From the NCBI GenBank assembly GCA_023416275.1, contig JAEZIB010000199.1, forward strand, positions 24,890 to 88,889: a DNA stretch of 64,000 nucleotides, written 5' to 3'. Origin of the DNA: Bacillota bacterium (GTDB lineage: Bacteria > Bacillota > Clostridia > Acetivibrionales > DSM-1351). Of the stretch, positions 53,259 to 61,629 are shown piece after piece. Numbering within the stretch: position 1 is the stretch's first letter; the number at the start of each line of letters is the position of its first letter. Under the pieces are notes generated by a model. The model did no database searches, was not told the origin of the DNA, and saw only the letters and a program-made list of their open reading frames with translations. The position numbers and the translations under genes were made by a program.

Positions 53259-54704
53259 ATGCAAAAGAAAGCGATACTTTTTTCAGCGGGTGAATATCTT
53301 GATTCTCTTAATTATCCGAAGCCCACACTAGATTTATCAGGAACAAAGTATGATATATTAGCTATAGAAAAAAGACTAAATCAAATCGGTTTCAGTGTAG
53401 AAAAGAAAGAAAATATATATAAAGACGAATATATTCCTTTATTAAAACAAAGTGCAGAAAAAGTACCACCTGATGCTATTAATATTGTATATTTCTCAGG
53501 GCATGGTGGTCATTGCAACGGAAAAAACTATATTTATCCCTCGGATTTTGCTGCGCGATATGATGTATCAACTGATTTGGACAATGCGAGTATTAATATT
53601 GAGGATATTATTTCTGTATTCAAGGGAAAGGGAAGACTGATTTTAATTTTAGATGTTTGCAGAAATGATTTTGGAGTATCCAAGGGGCACTATTCTGAAA
53701 TGGCATCGTCAGAAAATGTTTATATTGCTTATGGGACTATGTTTCAAGCAAAATCAACTGGCATAGAAGACGGACTTAGTTGGTTTACTGAGGCTATTTG
53801 CGACGAAATATTAACACCTAATATTGATGTCGATACTCTATTCACGAGAGTAAGACAAAACATTTTCACCAAACACTATACTCAAATTCCTCCTAGTGTG
53901 AATGCGTTATTAGAGAAAGTCGTTCTTCATTCGGAACTCAGTTATAGTAATACCGATAAGCAGGTGTATGATTTTATCGAAAAATATGGGGGCGAGTATA
54001 CCGATAAGTATGGCTATTTCCACGGAGATGATTTGATTTTTATTGATGCAGCTCAGTACTTTAACATAGGATTACTTGACGCAATTTGGATGTATAGGAA
54101 AGTCGATAATAAAATTTATAAAGATAAGGGTGTAAAAGTACCTGAACTGTCTGAAACAGAAGCAAAATTAGTATCATTTTTAGGATTTTCACGAGGTGAA
54201 AAGTTCTTCACTTGTGATGAAAGCTATACTTGGTATTATAATGGACGCCAAATTAGAATAGGAGAAATTCCTCCGTTACCACCAAGTATGCAACAGAAAT
54301 TACCCGAACAAGGGAAAGAGATACAAATAGAATGTGGCTTAACTTGCAATGTGGATAATAACAAGATATTTTTTACTCTGCTATCTAACGTACCAGATGA
54401 AACGCCTTTAATTTTTACGTTAAAAGGGAAAAACTATTGTGCTCAGTCAAAAAGCGTTGTAGCTAATAAAAAAGCTGTTTCTAGTGGGTTTTCAAATCAT
54501 AATCAATTTCTTACAGATGGGATTTATGAACTTGAAATTACTTGTCCGATTTATAATGTGTTACCAGAATCTGTGAAAGCTATATTTGGAGAGAACAATC
54601 GTAATTTAATTGGGAAATACGTAAAACATAGTCCCATAGGTGGAAATACAATGAAAATGGTATTTAATTGCTCTGTAAATGACGTAACTGTTAATATAAT
54701 ATAG
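53259..54704 (+). CDS. Caspase-like protease (peptidase C14 family)
   Basis: The first 240 residues of this 481-aa protein form a caspase-hemoglobinase fold. His82 in VYFSGHGGHC and Cys134 in LILDVCRND are the catalytic pair, with TLDLSGTKYDILAIEKRL and the NYIYPSD substrate-side strand also present. The C-terminal 240 residues carry no recognised domain; they have a WYYNGR segment and a beta-rich end, possibly a sensor. The start ATG 53259 follows TTGGAGGT. Caspase-like proteins occur as abortive-infection effectors in several bacterial defence types. Confidence 0.82.
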   Translation: MQKKAILFSAGEYLDSLNYPKPTLDLSGTKYDILAIEKRLNQIGFSVEKKENIYKDEYIPLLKQSAEKVPPDAINIVYFSGHGGHCNGKNYIYPSDFAARYDVSTDLDNASINIEDIISVFKGKGRLILILDVCRNDFGVSKGHYSEMASSENVYIAYGTMFQAKSTGIEDGLSWFTEAICDEILTPNIDVDTLFTRVRQNIFTKHYTQIPPSVNALLEKVVLHSELSYSNTDKQVYDFIEKYGGEYTDKYGYFHGDDLIFIDAAQYFNIGLLDAIWMYRKVDNKIYKDKGVKVPELSETEAKLVSFLGFSRGEKFFTCDESYTWYYNGRQIRIGEIPPLPPSMQQKLPEQGKEIQIECGLTCNVDNNKIFFTLLSNVPDETPLIFTLKGKNYCAQSKSVVANKKAVSSGFSNHNQFLTDGIYELEITCPIYNVLPESVKAIFGENNRNLIGKYVKHSPIGGNTMKMVFNCSVNDVTVNII

Positions 54705-54879
54705 TAATACGGAAATATTTATTAATAATATTAACTTCCCGTTATGGTTCAATAATTAACTTTGCATAATGTTTAAACTGGACAAGCGTATTGATAGCAA
54801 TAATGAGAAGTTGGAGTATTTACAGTACTTGAAGTATTCTGCATTTTATTATTATGTTTGGTTTGTGAGGAGGGATAGT

Positions 54880-55437
54880 TTGAATATTTATTTTTTGTCT
54901 TCAAATGAGCACAAGATAAATGAGGTAAAATCAATTTTAGATTCAGATGACATTACAGTTTTAGCAGTAAAAGAAAAAATCAGTGAAATTCAAAGTAACA
55001 ATATGAATGAAATAGCTATAGACAAAGCGCTTAAAGCTTTTATGAGCATTGGACGCCCAATACTAGTTGAACAAACAGGATTACTTTTAAAAGATCTTGG
55101 CGGATTGCCTGGAGGACTAACGCAAATCTTTTGGGATTCGTTACAAGCTGACGGCTTTAGTAAATACTTTTCAGCTACTGAAACTGGACAAGTTATTGCC
55201 AAAACAGTAATCGCATATTGTGATGGGAAACAAATACAGACATTTGAAGGAGAAATCACAGGTCTTATCATCAGTCCTCCTAGAGGAAATCGTGACTTTC
55301 AATGGGATTGTATTTTTCAGCCAGATACGTATAAGGAAACCTTTGCAGAAATGGGTGAGAAAAAGAACAATATATCAATGAGAAAAATTGCACTTGAAAA
55401 ACTGCGCAATTATTTGGAGGGTAATTATGTTCGATGA
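54880..55437 (+). CDS. Ham1/ITPase-family protein, probably catalytically dead
   Basis: The start is TTG 54880 (GAGGAGGG, 8 bases upstream), giving 185 aa, the usual Ham1 length. Family marks are SSNEHKINEVKSIL (3-15), LVEQTGLLLKDLGGLPGG (67-84), FEGEITGLIISPPRGNRDF and IFQPDTYKETFAEM, then ISMRKIALEKL. In active ITPases the third of these boxes reads ED-S/T-G-L and its Asp is catalytic (Asp69 in E. coli RdgB); here it is Gln, and SHR is SMR. It therefore probably binds an inosine-type nucleotide without cleaving it. It overlaps the SIR2 gene by 11 bases, a coupled pair. Confidence 0.8.
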   Translation: MNIYFLSSNEHKINEVKSILDSDDITVLAVKEKISEIQSNNMNEIAIDKALKAFMSIGRPILVEQTGLLLKDLGGLPGGLTQIFWDSLQADGFSKYFSATETGQVIAKTVIAYCDGKQIQTFEGEITGLIISPPRGNRDFQWDCIFQPDTYKETFAEMGEKKNNISMRKIALEKLRNYLEGNYVR

Positions 55438-56215
55438 ATTAAAAACCTCAATAAAGGAAGGAAATGTTATTTTGTTTGTAGGAGCTGGTATCTCAGCCAC
55501 TCTTGGATTGCCGAATTGGTCACAGTTAATTTCAAAAATTTCTTCTGACTTAGGTTACGACTACCGTCTCTTTAAACAATACGGTGATAGTTTGGCATTA
55601 GCAGAATATTATGAAATCAATAAAGGGCGTATTGGTGAATTAAGAAGTTGGATGGACAGCCATTGGAACATTAGTGCAGAGAATATTAAAGAATCTACAA
55701 TATATGAATCCATTACAAAGCTAAACTGCCCTATTATTTATACCACTAATTATGATCATTGTTTGGAGATAGCCTTTGAAGCTTGGGGAAAGAAATATAA
55801 AAGGATTGTAGACGTTGATGATTTTGTAGGACTAGATTCAAAAACCACACAAATTATTAAATTTCATGGTGATACAATTTCAGATGGTTCCATTGTTCTA
55901 ACTGAAAGCAGTTATTTTAAGAGACTTGATTTCGAGTCGCCATTAGATATTAAACTTAGATCAGATATGTTAGGAAAGTCTATTTTGTTTATTGGTTATA
56001 GTCTGTCGGATATTAATATACGCCTATTGATATATAAATTAGATCAGCTTTGGCTAAAGAGTAATAACAGTAAACGTCCAAAATCGTATTTGTTTTTACC
56101 TACACCAAACCCGATTCAAGAAGCTATTCTTCGAAATAGAGGTATTCAGACTATTATTGGAAATGAATTAGACAAGACGCAGAGTATTGAAAGTTTTTTG
56201 CGGAAATTACTATAA
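55427..56215 (+). CDS. SIR2-like NAD-hydrolysing effector
   Basis: This 262-aa protein has the SIR2_2-type core: LFVGAGISATLGLPNW (near 15-30) for NAD binding, IYTTNYDHCLE with the TxNxD box, the catalytic His in IIKFHGD, and FIGYSLSDINIRLL. Short SIR2 proteins of this class act in defence as NAD+ depleting effectors. ATG 55427 follows TTGGAGGG and overlaps the Ham1-like gene by 11 bases, so they likely form a complex. An upstream in-frame extension to 55388 lies inside the Ham1 gene and is rejected. Confidence 0.85.
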   Translation: MFDELKTSIKEGNVILFVGAGISATLGLPNWSQLISKISSDLGYDYRLFKQYGDSLALAEYYEINKGRIGELRSWMDSHWNISAENIKESTIYESITKLNCPIIYTTNYDHCLEIAFEAWGKKYKRIVDVDDFVGLDSKTTQIIKFHGDTISDGSIVLTESSYFKRLDFESPLDIKLRSDMLGKSILFIGYSLSDINIRLLIYKLDQLWLKSNNSKRPKSYLFLPTPNPIQEAILRNRGIQTIIGNELDKTQSIESFLRKLL

Positions 56216-56231
56216 CAGGGGTATAAATAAT

Positions 56232-57599
56232 ATGACAAGATATGATGTTGCGATAATTGGTGGTGGTATTAGCGGCCTAATGACCGCATTTGGTTTATTG
56301 GAAGAAAATAAGAACTTAAAAATTATCATATTTGATAAAGGACATCCTTTAGAGGAACGGAAATGTCCAATTATCGAGAATAAACTTGATCGCTGTGTGG
56401 GCTGTCAACCTTGTTCTATTATGAACGGATTTGCAGGCGCAGGCGCTTTCTCTGATGGAAAGTTTATTATTTCAACTGAATATGGTGGTCATTTGCAAGA
56501 AGTTATAGGAGAAGAACTTGCTACTAGTTATATGAAACGAGCAGATAATATTCTGGTGAATTGTGGGGCAACAACAGAAACTTACATACCAAATAGTACT
56601 CTAACAGATATGTGTGAAAAAAGCGGGCTAAGTATAAAAAAGGGTATTGTAAAACATTTTGGAACAGAAAAAAACATATGTATAATGGGTTCGATGATTA
56701 AGTACCTAGAAAAGTATTGTGTTTTAGTATCAAACTGTACAATTAAAAATGTTGATCCTGTTAATCACCTTATATTCATAGATAAATCTGAAGAGATATC
56801 TGCAGAATATATTGTTTTTGCCGTTGGGCGAAGTGGGGGCAAATTTTTTGTGGAATGGTGTAAAAACCATGGCGTAAAAATGTACAATAATAATGTTGAT
56901 ATCGGTGTTAGGGTTGAACTTAAATCTGAAGTATGGAAAAAAGTTAGCGCTATTGCCTATGACCCCAAAATTTATTATATAAGTGAAATTTATAAAGATG
57001 AAACAAGAATGTTCTGCTTTAATGATGGCGGACGAGTTGTTATTGAAAACACTTTTGATGCAAAGACAGTTAATGGACATGCTTATTCAAACCCAGAACT
57101 TAAATCTGAAAATTCTAACTTTGCATTATTAACGAGTATAAAGTTTAGCTAACCATTTAATAACCCTGTTGAATATGTACATTTGTTAGCAAATTGTGCA
57201 AATTATATTAGTGGTGGAACTATTGTAGTACAACGCTTTGGAGATTTAATAAGAGGTTGTCGCACTACACCTGATAAAATAGAGCTTTCGTCCGTTAAGC
57301 CTACATTAAAAGCCTATCCAGGGGACTTGAGTTTGTGTTTACCTAAGAGACAACTGGATAGTATCATAGAAACAATTAAAAAACTGGATTCAATAGCACC
57401 AGGAACTGCTGACGATGATACATTACTATACGGAATAGAAGGTAAGTATTATTCAGCAGTGCCTTCTATGAATGATTTTTGCATTGACGGATACTCAAAA
57501 ATATTCGCTTGTGGTGATGGAAGTGGAATTACACGATCATTAGCTCAAGCTGCTGCAAATGGCTTATATATAGCTGATAAGATTTTAATTGAAGAGTAA
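56232..57599 (+). pseudogene. FAD-dependent oxidoreductase (COG2509-like) split by one TAA
   Basis: A single frame of 455 codons runs from ATG 56232 to TAA 57597-57599 but for a TAA at 57150-57152 (codon 307). The N-terminus carries a dinucleotide-binding GGGISG loop (YDVAIIGGGISGLMTAFG), then NGFAGAGAFSDGK, and the C-terminus has FACGDGSGITRSLAQAAANG, the FAD-binding end. The CxxC pair (CVGCQPC) near residue 55 is characteristic. The stop falls in a conserved block that reads SIKFS-stop-PFNNPVEY, so a Glu codon GAA changed to TAA is the likely event. The genes upstream are the Ham1-SIR2 pair, 16 bases away. Confidence 0.8.
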
Positions 57600-57679
57600 T
57601 TTTTGTTTTGAGATTTACAGTTATTTGAATACACAGATTAACAGTACTTCCTATGTTTAAAGTGAAAGGAGATAGGATT

Positions 57680-58087
57680 ATGGAAATAATAAAACGGTTT
57701 GGTTGGGTTTATTATGTTGGTGATGCTAGTCAATTAGATTCTGAGAAATGTGGAAAATGGATGTGTTTCTTTAACGATAATAAATTTATTGCTAAGATAT
57801 GTGAGGACGTTGTAAAAATGAATATTGTTAATGAATCAAAACATAGCGACGAGGAAACAGGAGTTGCTTGTTTTTATCTCAATTGCGATGATATTGATGC
57901 ACATAAAAGTATTATATCCTACTTTATTGAAAATAGTCTTATTCGTAGAACCAAAAGTGGGCGGTTATATGACATATCATTTAAATTAGATAACCAAACT
58001 TTAGCAGGTGAGTATGGTAAAAATTTTCATTCAGAAACAAAACTATCAAAATTTATCGATTTAGATACAGAATGCTGGTTACTATAA
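57680..58087 (+). CDS. Hypothetical protein (135 aa)
   Basis: ATG 57680 follows AAAGGAGATAGG; an in-frame ATG at 57653 is not supported. The product is soluble, with GKWMCFFNDNKFIAKICEDVVKM, YLNCDDIDAHKSIISYFIENSLIRR and GRLYDISFKLDNQTLAGEYG. Mixed alpha/beta, no known family. It is the last gene of the Ham1-SIR2 group and is followed by a repeat motif, suggesting it is part of a transferred cassette. Confidence 0.55.
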   Translation: MEIIKRFGWVYYVGDASQLDSEKCGKWMCFFNDNKFIAKICEDVVKMNIVNESKHSDEETGVACFYLNCDDIDAHKSIISYFIENSLIRRTKSGRLYDISFKLDNQTLAGEYGKNFHSETKLSKFIDLDTECWLL

Positions 58088-58101
58088 AACAATTAAACTG
58101 C

Positions 58102-58156
58102 TAATTATGTTTATCACTGGGTAGGGCATAGAACTTCAGATAAGGCTAATAATCGG
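58102..58156 (+). repeat. Recurring intergenic motif, copy A
   Basis: The block holds TAATTATGTTTATCACTGG, GGTAGGGCATAGAACTTC and AAGGCTAATAATCGG. Copy B (61540-61589) shares about 40 of 50 positions, and parts recur at 62541-62558 and 63606-63630. Flanks ACTGC and GCAGT form a short outer stem here. The motif sits after the end of a cassette-like gene each time. Confidence 0.55.
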
Positions 58157-58319
58157 CAGTCATAGTACATACTTTGCTTTGGTAGTAAAAACTATTTAGT
58201 AATATAAAGGAATTTATTACTTGCTCAAAATGAAGGGAAGTGGTTGGTAAGGAACAAGCAGTTATCTAAGCATAGATGTTTTCATTCTAAGGTTGAGAAC
58301 TTTTGTAATATAAGAAACA

Positions 58320-58354
58320 CCCGTAGTGATCAGACATAGGACTGTCACTACGGG
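58320..58354 (-). terminator. Terminator of the small secreted protein gene
   Basis: CCCGTAGTGA (58320-58329) and TCACTACGGG (58345-58354) form a perfect 10-bp stem, which continues with CAG/CTG. On the minus strand the stem is followed by a T-rich tract, and the gene it ends (58375-58686) lies just upstream on that strand. Confidence 0.75.
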
Positions 58355-58374
58355 ATATAAATAGCTATCACTTG

Positions 58375-58686
58375 TTAATTATCACAAATAGAATGTGTAC
58401 CAGGCCATTCTGAGTCATAGGCAAATACCTTATAGGAGAAACCACAATAAGAACATGTATAGACTCTATATGTTCTTGTTACATTATATGTACAAGTTCC
58501 ATAAGTCTCATAAGGATAATGATAAGCATGTCCAAAATGTGTAGCTGTAGTCCATTCATAGGAGGACCCAGACTCATAAAAGTTATGCTGCGAGCATGAT
58601 GCTGCATAAGATGATATTGTAGTGCCAATTGATAGTGTGAAGACTAGGAGTAAAATTAATACTTTCTTAAAAATCTTTTGATTCAT
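58375..58686 (-). CDS. Small secreted cysteine protein (103 aa)
   Basis: A signal peptide spans residues 1-28 (KKVLILLLVFTLSIGTTI, cleavage near SYAAS). The mature 75 residues are Tyr/His/Ser rich with HFGHAYHYPYETYGTCTY and YTCSYCGFSYKVF, with one CxxC pair and two further Cys. The start follows AAAGGATG. This could be a secreted zinc- or disulfide-bonded peptide, perhaps a bacteriocin or a stress protein; no family recognised. It is the first minus-strand gene of the island after the integrase. Confidence 0.6.
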   Translation of the reverse strand: MNQKIFKKVLILLLVFTLSIGTTISSYAASCSQHNFYESGSSYEWTTATHFGHAYHYPYETYGTCTYNVTRTYRVYTCSYCGFSYKVFAYDSEWPGTHSICDN

Positions 58687-58925
58687 AAAAACATCCTTTC
58701 ATTAATTATTATTTATTTGCTACTGTATAAATATACCATATTACGTTATAATTGTAAATAGAAGATAAACCGTAATATTGTATAGTTTTCTCTATTTTTC
58801 TCTGGGTAACTTAGTTAACGAAATAGCAGATTAGACGGATTAAGTTGATTATGAGTTTATTTTATCATCTAAATATTGTCGTCAAAGTAAAAAACGTAAT
58901 ATAATAGTATATAATACAAATGGTG

Positions 58926-59045
58926 GTGAATTTGGTGTTAGCTAAAATTACTAAGAAAATTACTGACCAAATTGCTTTATACGTTCCCAATACTTCGGAG
59001 GAAAAAGCGGAGCAAATCAACTATGGGTTGTATATAGCGTTTTAA
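58926..59045 (+). pseudogene. agrB-like remnant (N-terminal)
   Basis: GTG 58926 (or GTG 58935) opens a short frame of up to 39 codons. The sequence LAKITKKITDQIALYVPN then EEKAEQINYGLYIAF resembles the N-terminus of AgrB, the quorum-sensing peptide processing protease. It meets TAA at 59043, after which the same frame could continue as DILKLIAV. No full AgrB follows; the IS91-like copy begins within about 70 bases. A truncated relic is the best reading, with moderate doubt because the homology is short. Confidence 0.35.
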
Positions 59046-59117
59046 GATATATTAAAATTAATAGCTGTAAAGACATAAGAAAAATGAGTATTATGGAGTA
59101 TCACATTATGTACAGTA

Positions 59118-59210
59118 AATTATCTGAAGTTTAGCACAAAAAATACTCAAGCCAAATATAGAAGCTTGAGCATTAAAACTGGCAGGAACCTGGCTAAACT
59201 TTAGATAATT
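59118..59210. repeat. 18-bp near-perfect inverted repeat with inner hairpin
   Basis: Arms 59118-59135 and 59193-59210 are complementary at 17 of 18 positions. Inside, TACTCAAGC (about 59145-59153) and GCTTGAGCA (about 59164-59172) form a second hairpin. It lies 3' of the IS91-type transposase on the minus strand, where rolling-circle transposons have a structured terminus, so it is a candidate end signal. Confidence 0.55.
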
Positions 59211-59323
59211 GTCATAGAACGAAACCGCGGAAATTTTGGCACTGACTATAACTATGGGGTTTTAATCTTTTCTGGATATCACATTTAAGGATTTTTATCA
59301 GAGAATTAATGAAAAAGCGATAA

Positions 59324-60562
59324 TCAAGATATCGGATTTTTGATGTTAATTGAAAAATATGCATGATTTCCCCCTCCCCAAACAGGTATGTTTATCAAAA
59401 TATTCAGTTTTAGATCATTCACGATGGGAGCCCTGCTGAGGTGACCGATACCACAACAGGGGCAAAGTGTAAGATCTTTTCCTGTAAGTTTTTCAATAAG
59501 TTCTCTAGCATAAAGCTTTTCTTTAGGATTTAGTCTAATTGGAGTATTTGTTAGCTTTTTGCATAGCTTTAATTTGGTATTTTTATTGCGATTTCCAAGT
59601 AATCCATAATGGCGGATTTTCATGAGCCTGTCAGGCAGAATATGAATAAGAAAACGTCTAATGAATTCTTCAGCTGAAACGGTCATCAGCTTTTGCTTGT
59701 TATTATCCTTGTAATCACGCCAGTTAAAAGTAACGTAGCCATTTTCAACTTCAACTATTCGGGTATTTGAAATGGCAACTCTGTGAGTGTATCTGCCCAG
59801 ATACTCAACAACATAAGCCGCATTTTTAAAAGGTGGTTTGCAATAAACAACCCATTCTTTGTCATAATGAGTTGTTAGGAATTTATTAAAATGATAGGAA
59901 TCCTTTAAATACTGTTTGTTACCATAAAAATTAAGCCTACCTTCATCATAAGCTTGTTTGAGATAATATAAAAATTTTCCTCTGAATTTTCGTGATAGAA
60001 CCTTAACAGGGATAAAAAACTTCTTTCTACTATTAATCCATTTTGAATTTGTTGATAAGCCACCACCTGGAATAATGCAATGTATATGTGGATGATGCAT
60101 TAAATTTTGACCCCAAGTATGTAATATAGAGGTGAATCCAAGTTTTGCACCCATATATTTTTTATCTGCTGAAAGTTCTAACAGCGTTTCAGCTACGGCT
60201 TTAAACAATATAGTATAAACAATTTCTTGGTTTTGAAAGGTAATAGTATTAAGAGTATCTGGAATTGTAAAGACTGCATGAAAGTATTTGACATTAAGCA
60301 GATCGTTTTTTCTTGCTTCAATCCATCGTTCTTTGCTTAAAGTCTGACACTTAGGGCAGTGGCGATTACGGCATGAATTATATGATATTTTAGTGTAACC
60401 GCATTCATCGCAGGTATCAGAGTGTCCACCTAAAGCAGAAGTTCTGCATTTCTCAATTGCTGACATTGCCTTGTGAATATTTTTGGGTAATTTATGTTTT
60501 TGACGGTATGCTTCTCCATGCTTTAAAAATATATACTGAATCTCAACCATCAGCATTACCAT
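59324..60562 (-). CDS. tnpA: IS91-family HUH transposase
   Basis: This protein of about 412 aa has an N-terminal zinc finger domain (CDECGY, NSCRNRHCPKC near 50-75), the HUH motif in HPHIHCIIPGGG (near 155-165) and the tyrosine box YLGRYTHRVAISNTRI (near 255-270). These are the features of IS91 rolling-circle transposases (Y1/Y2 type). Starts at 60562, 60556 and 60550 are all in frame, with no strong ribosome binding site, consistent with coupling to the overlapping recombinase gene. The reading frame is intact, so this copy might be active. Confidence 0.88.
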   Translation of the reverse strand: MVMLMVEIQYIFLKHGEAYRQKHKLPKNIHKAMSAIEKCRTSALGGHSDTCDECGYTKISYNSCRNRHCPKCQTLSKERWIEARKNDLLNVKYFHAVFTIPDTLNTITFQNQEIVYTILFKAVAETLLELSADKKYMGAKLGFTSILHTWGQNLMHHPHIHCIIPGGGLSTNSKWINSRKKFFIPVKVLSRKFRGKFLYYLKQAYDEGRLNFYGNKQYLKDSYHFNKFLTTHYDKEWVVYCKPPFKNAAYVVEYLGRYTHRVAISNTRIVEVENGYVTFNWRDYKDNNKQKLMTVSAEEFIRRFLIHILPDRLMKIRHYGLLGNRNKNTKLKLCKKLTNTPIRLNPKEKLYARELIEKLTGKDLTLCPCCGIGHLSRAPIVNDLKLNILINIPVWGGGNHAYFSINIKNPIS

Positions 60563-61398
60563 CTAATGAATCAAGTGGGCTAGTTATATTTAGAGACTCT
60601 ATTTTAAGTAAGTGCAAATAAAAACAGGTTGTACTAATGTCTGAGTGCCCGAGTAGTTGCTTAATATGAAAGATGCTAACCCCGGATTCCAGAAGATGAG
60701 TTGAGAAACAGTGGCGGAGTGTATGGGTCGAAACAGCTTTAGTTATTCCCGCAATATTTTTATATTTGGTGAAAATATTAGCGACACTTCTAGGGGTAAT
60801 ATGTGTACCAGTATTGTTCCTGCTATAAAATAGCCATTCTTTAGGATGATATTGCTTCCAATATTCTCTGAGAATTTTAAGATTAGAAATGGAAAGAAGT
60901 GCAAACCTATCTTTTGAGCCCTTACCATTACGGATAAGAAGCTGCATTTTTTGGCTATCAATATCTGAAACTTTTAGAGAAGCAACTTCACTAAGTCGAA
61001 GTCCGGCACCATAAGTAGTCATCAAAATACATTTATCTCGCAAATTGTCACAGGAATCAAAAATGCTTTGGATTTCTTCTTTATCCAAGATGTCCGGAAA
61101 CTTACGGCTGTTGCGGTGACGAGGTATTTGCTTACAGTTAAGATTAACGTTTAAAGTTACGCCATAGAGAAAGCGAAGACCACTATTATATGAATTAACA
61201 CTTCCCGATACAAGACCTTTTTCAATTGAAAGATAGTGAAGAGATTCTCTGATATGCTTTTCTCCAAGCTCAGTTGCTGGTTTGTCAAAATGATTCTGAA
61301 ATATCTTAACTTTTGTGAAATACTCATCTTGTGTGTTTACTTAGCCCCCTAAGTTGTACATCAAATTTCAGTTTTTCTAATACTTGTTCCTTTGTCTT
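60543..61398 (-). pseudogene. Tyrosine recombinase disabled by start-codon loss and 2-bp deletion
   Basis: The catalytic end is intact: GAGLRLSEVASL, GKGSKDRFALL, THTLRHCFSTHLL, LLGHSDISTTCFY. Upstream the frame continues without a start back to a TAA at 61341-61343. The N-terminal residues KEQVLEKLKFDVQLRGLSKH are found in a different frame just before it (from 61395 down), and a two-base loss in a CA repeat at about 61329-61336 explains the shift. That frame opens with AAG (61396-61398) where ATG would be expected, 7 bases after AGGAGA. So two lesions hit one gene. Confidence 0.65.
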
Positions 61399-61459
61399 AA
61401 GCTATCTCCTTTAAAATTTTTATGAAACTAATTATAAAGGATTTACATGTAAAATTGGA

Positions 61460-61482
61460 ACTGGTACACTTACAGTACCAGT
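61460..61482. repeat. 8-bp hairpin near the IS91-type element's left side
   Basis: ACTGGTAC (61460-61467) pairs with GTACCAGT (61475-61482) around a 7-base loop. It lies 60 bases upstream of the recombinase relic's ribosome binding site and may be an element end (oriIS/terIS-like) or an operator. Confidence 0.35.
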
Positions 61483-61539
61483 ATAAGGTAAAGCAACTGA
61501 GGCAATGGTTTTATTACCACCGTGATAGCGGTTTAGTGC

Positions 61540-61589
61540 TATGTTTACACTCGGTAGGGTATAGAGCTTCGGGTAAGGCTAATAACGGG
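61540..61589 (+). repeat. Recurring intergenic motif, copy B
   Basis: This is the second copy of the motif at 58102-58156: TATGTTTACACTCGGTAGGG, ATAGAGCTTC and TAAGGCTAATAACGGG. It is directly upstream of the Shedu-like gene (61630). Copies A and B thus bracket the secreted protein, agrB remnant and IS91-type element, as if they were inserted between two motif copies or as separate cassettes. Confidence 0.55.
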
Positions 61590-61629
61590 AACTTGATATA
61601 ATAATTTTTAATTTTGAAAGGGCAAAAGA

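Larger units (their letters stand above)
59118..61482 (-). mobile_element. IS91-type element with associated tyrosine recombinase
   Basis: The unit comprises the transposase (59324-60562), a broken tyrosine recombinase directly upstream on the minus strand and flanking secondary structures (59118-59210 and 61460-61482). Recombinase and transposase overlap by 20 bases, so they were expressed together. Pairing of a site-specific recombinase with an HUH transposase is known for IS91 relatives. The exact ends are not visible: no target duplication is expected for this class and the terminal signature was not confirmed. Confidence 0.5.
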
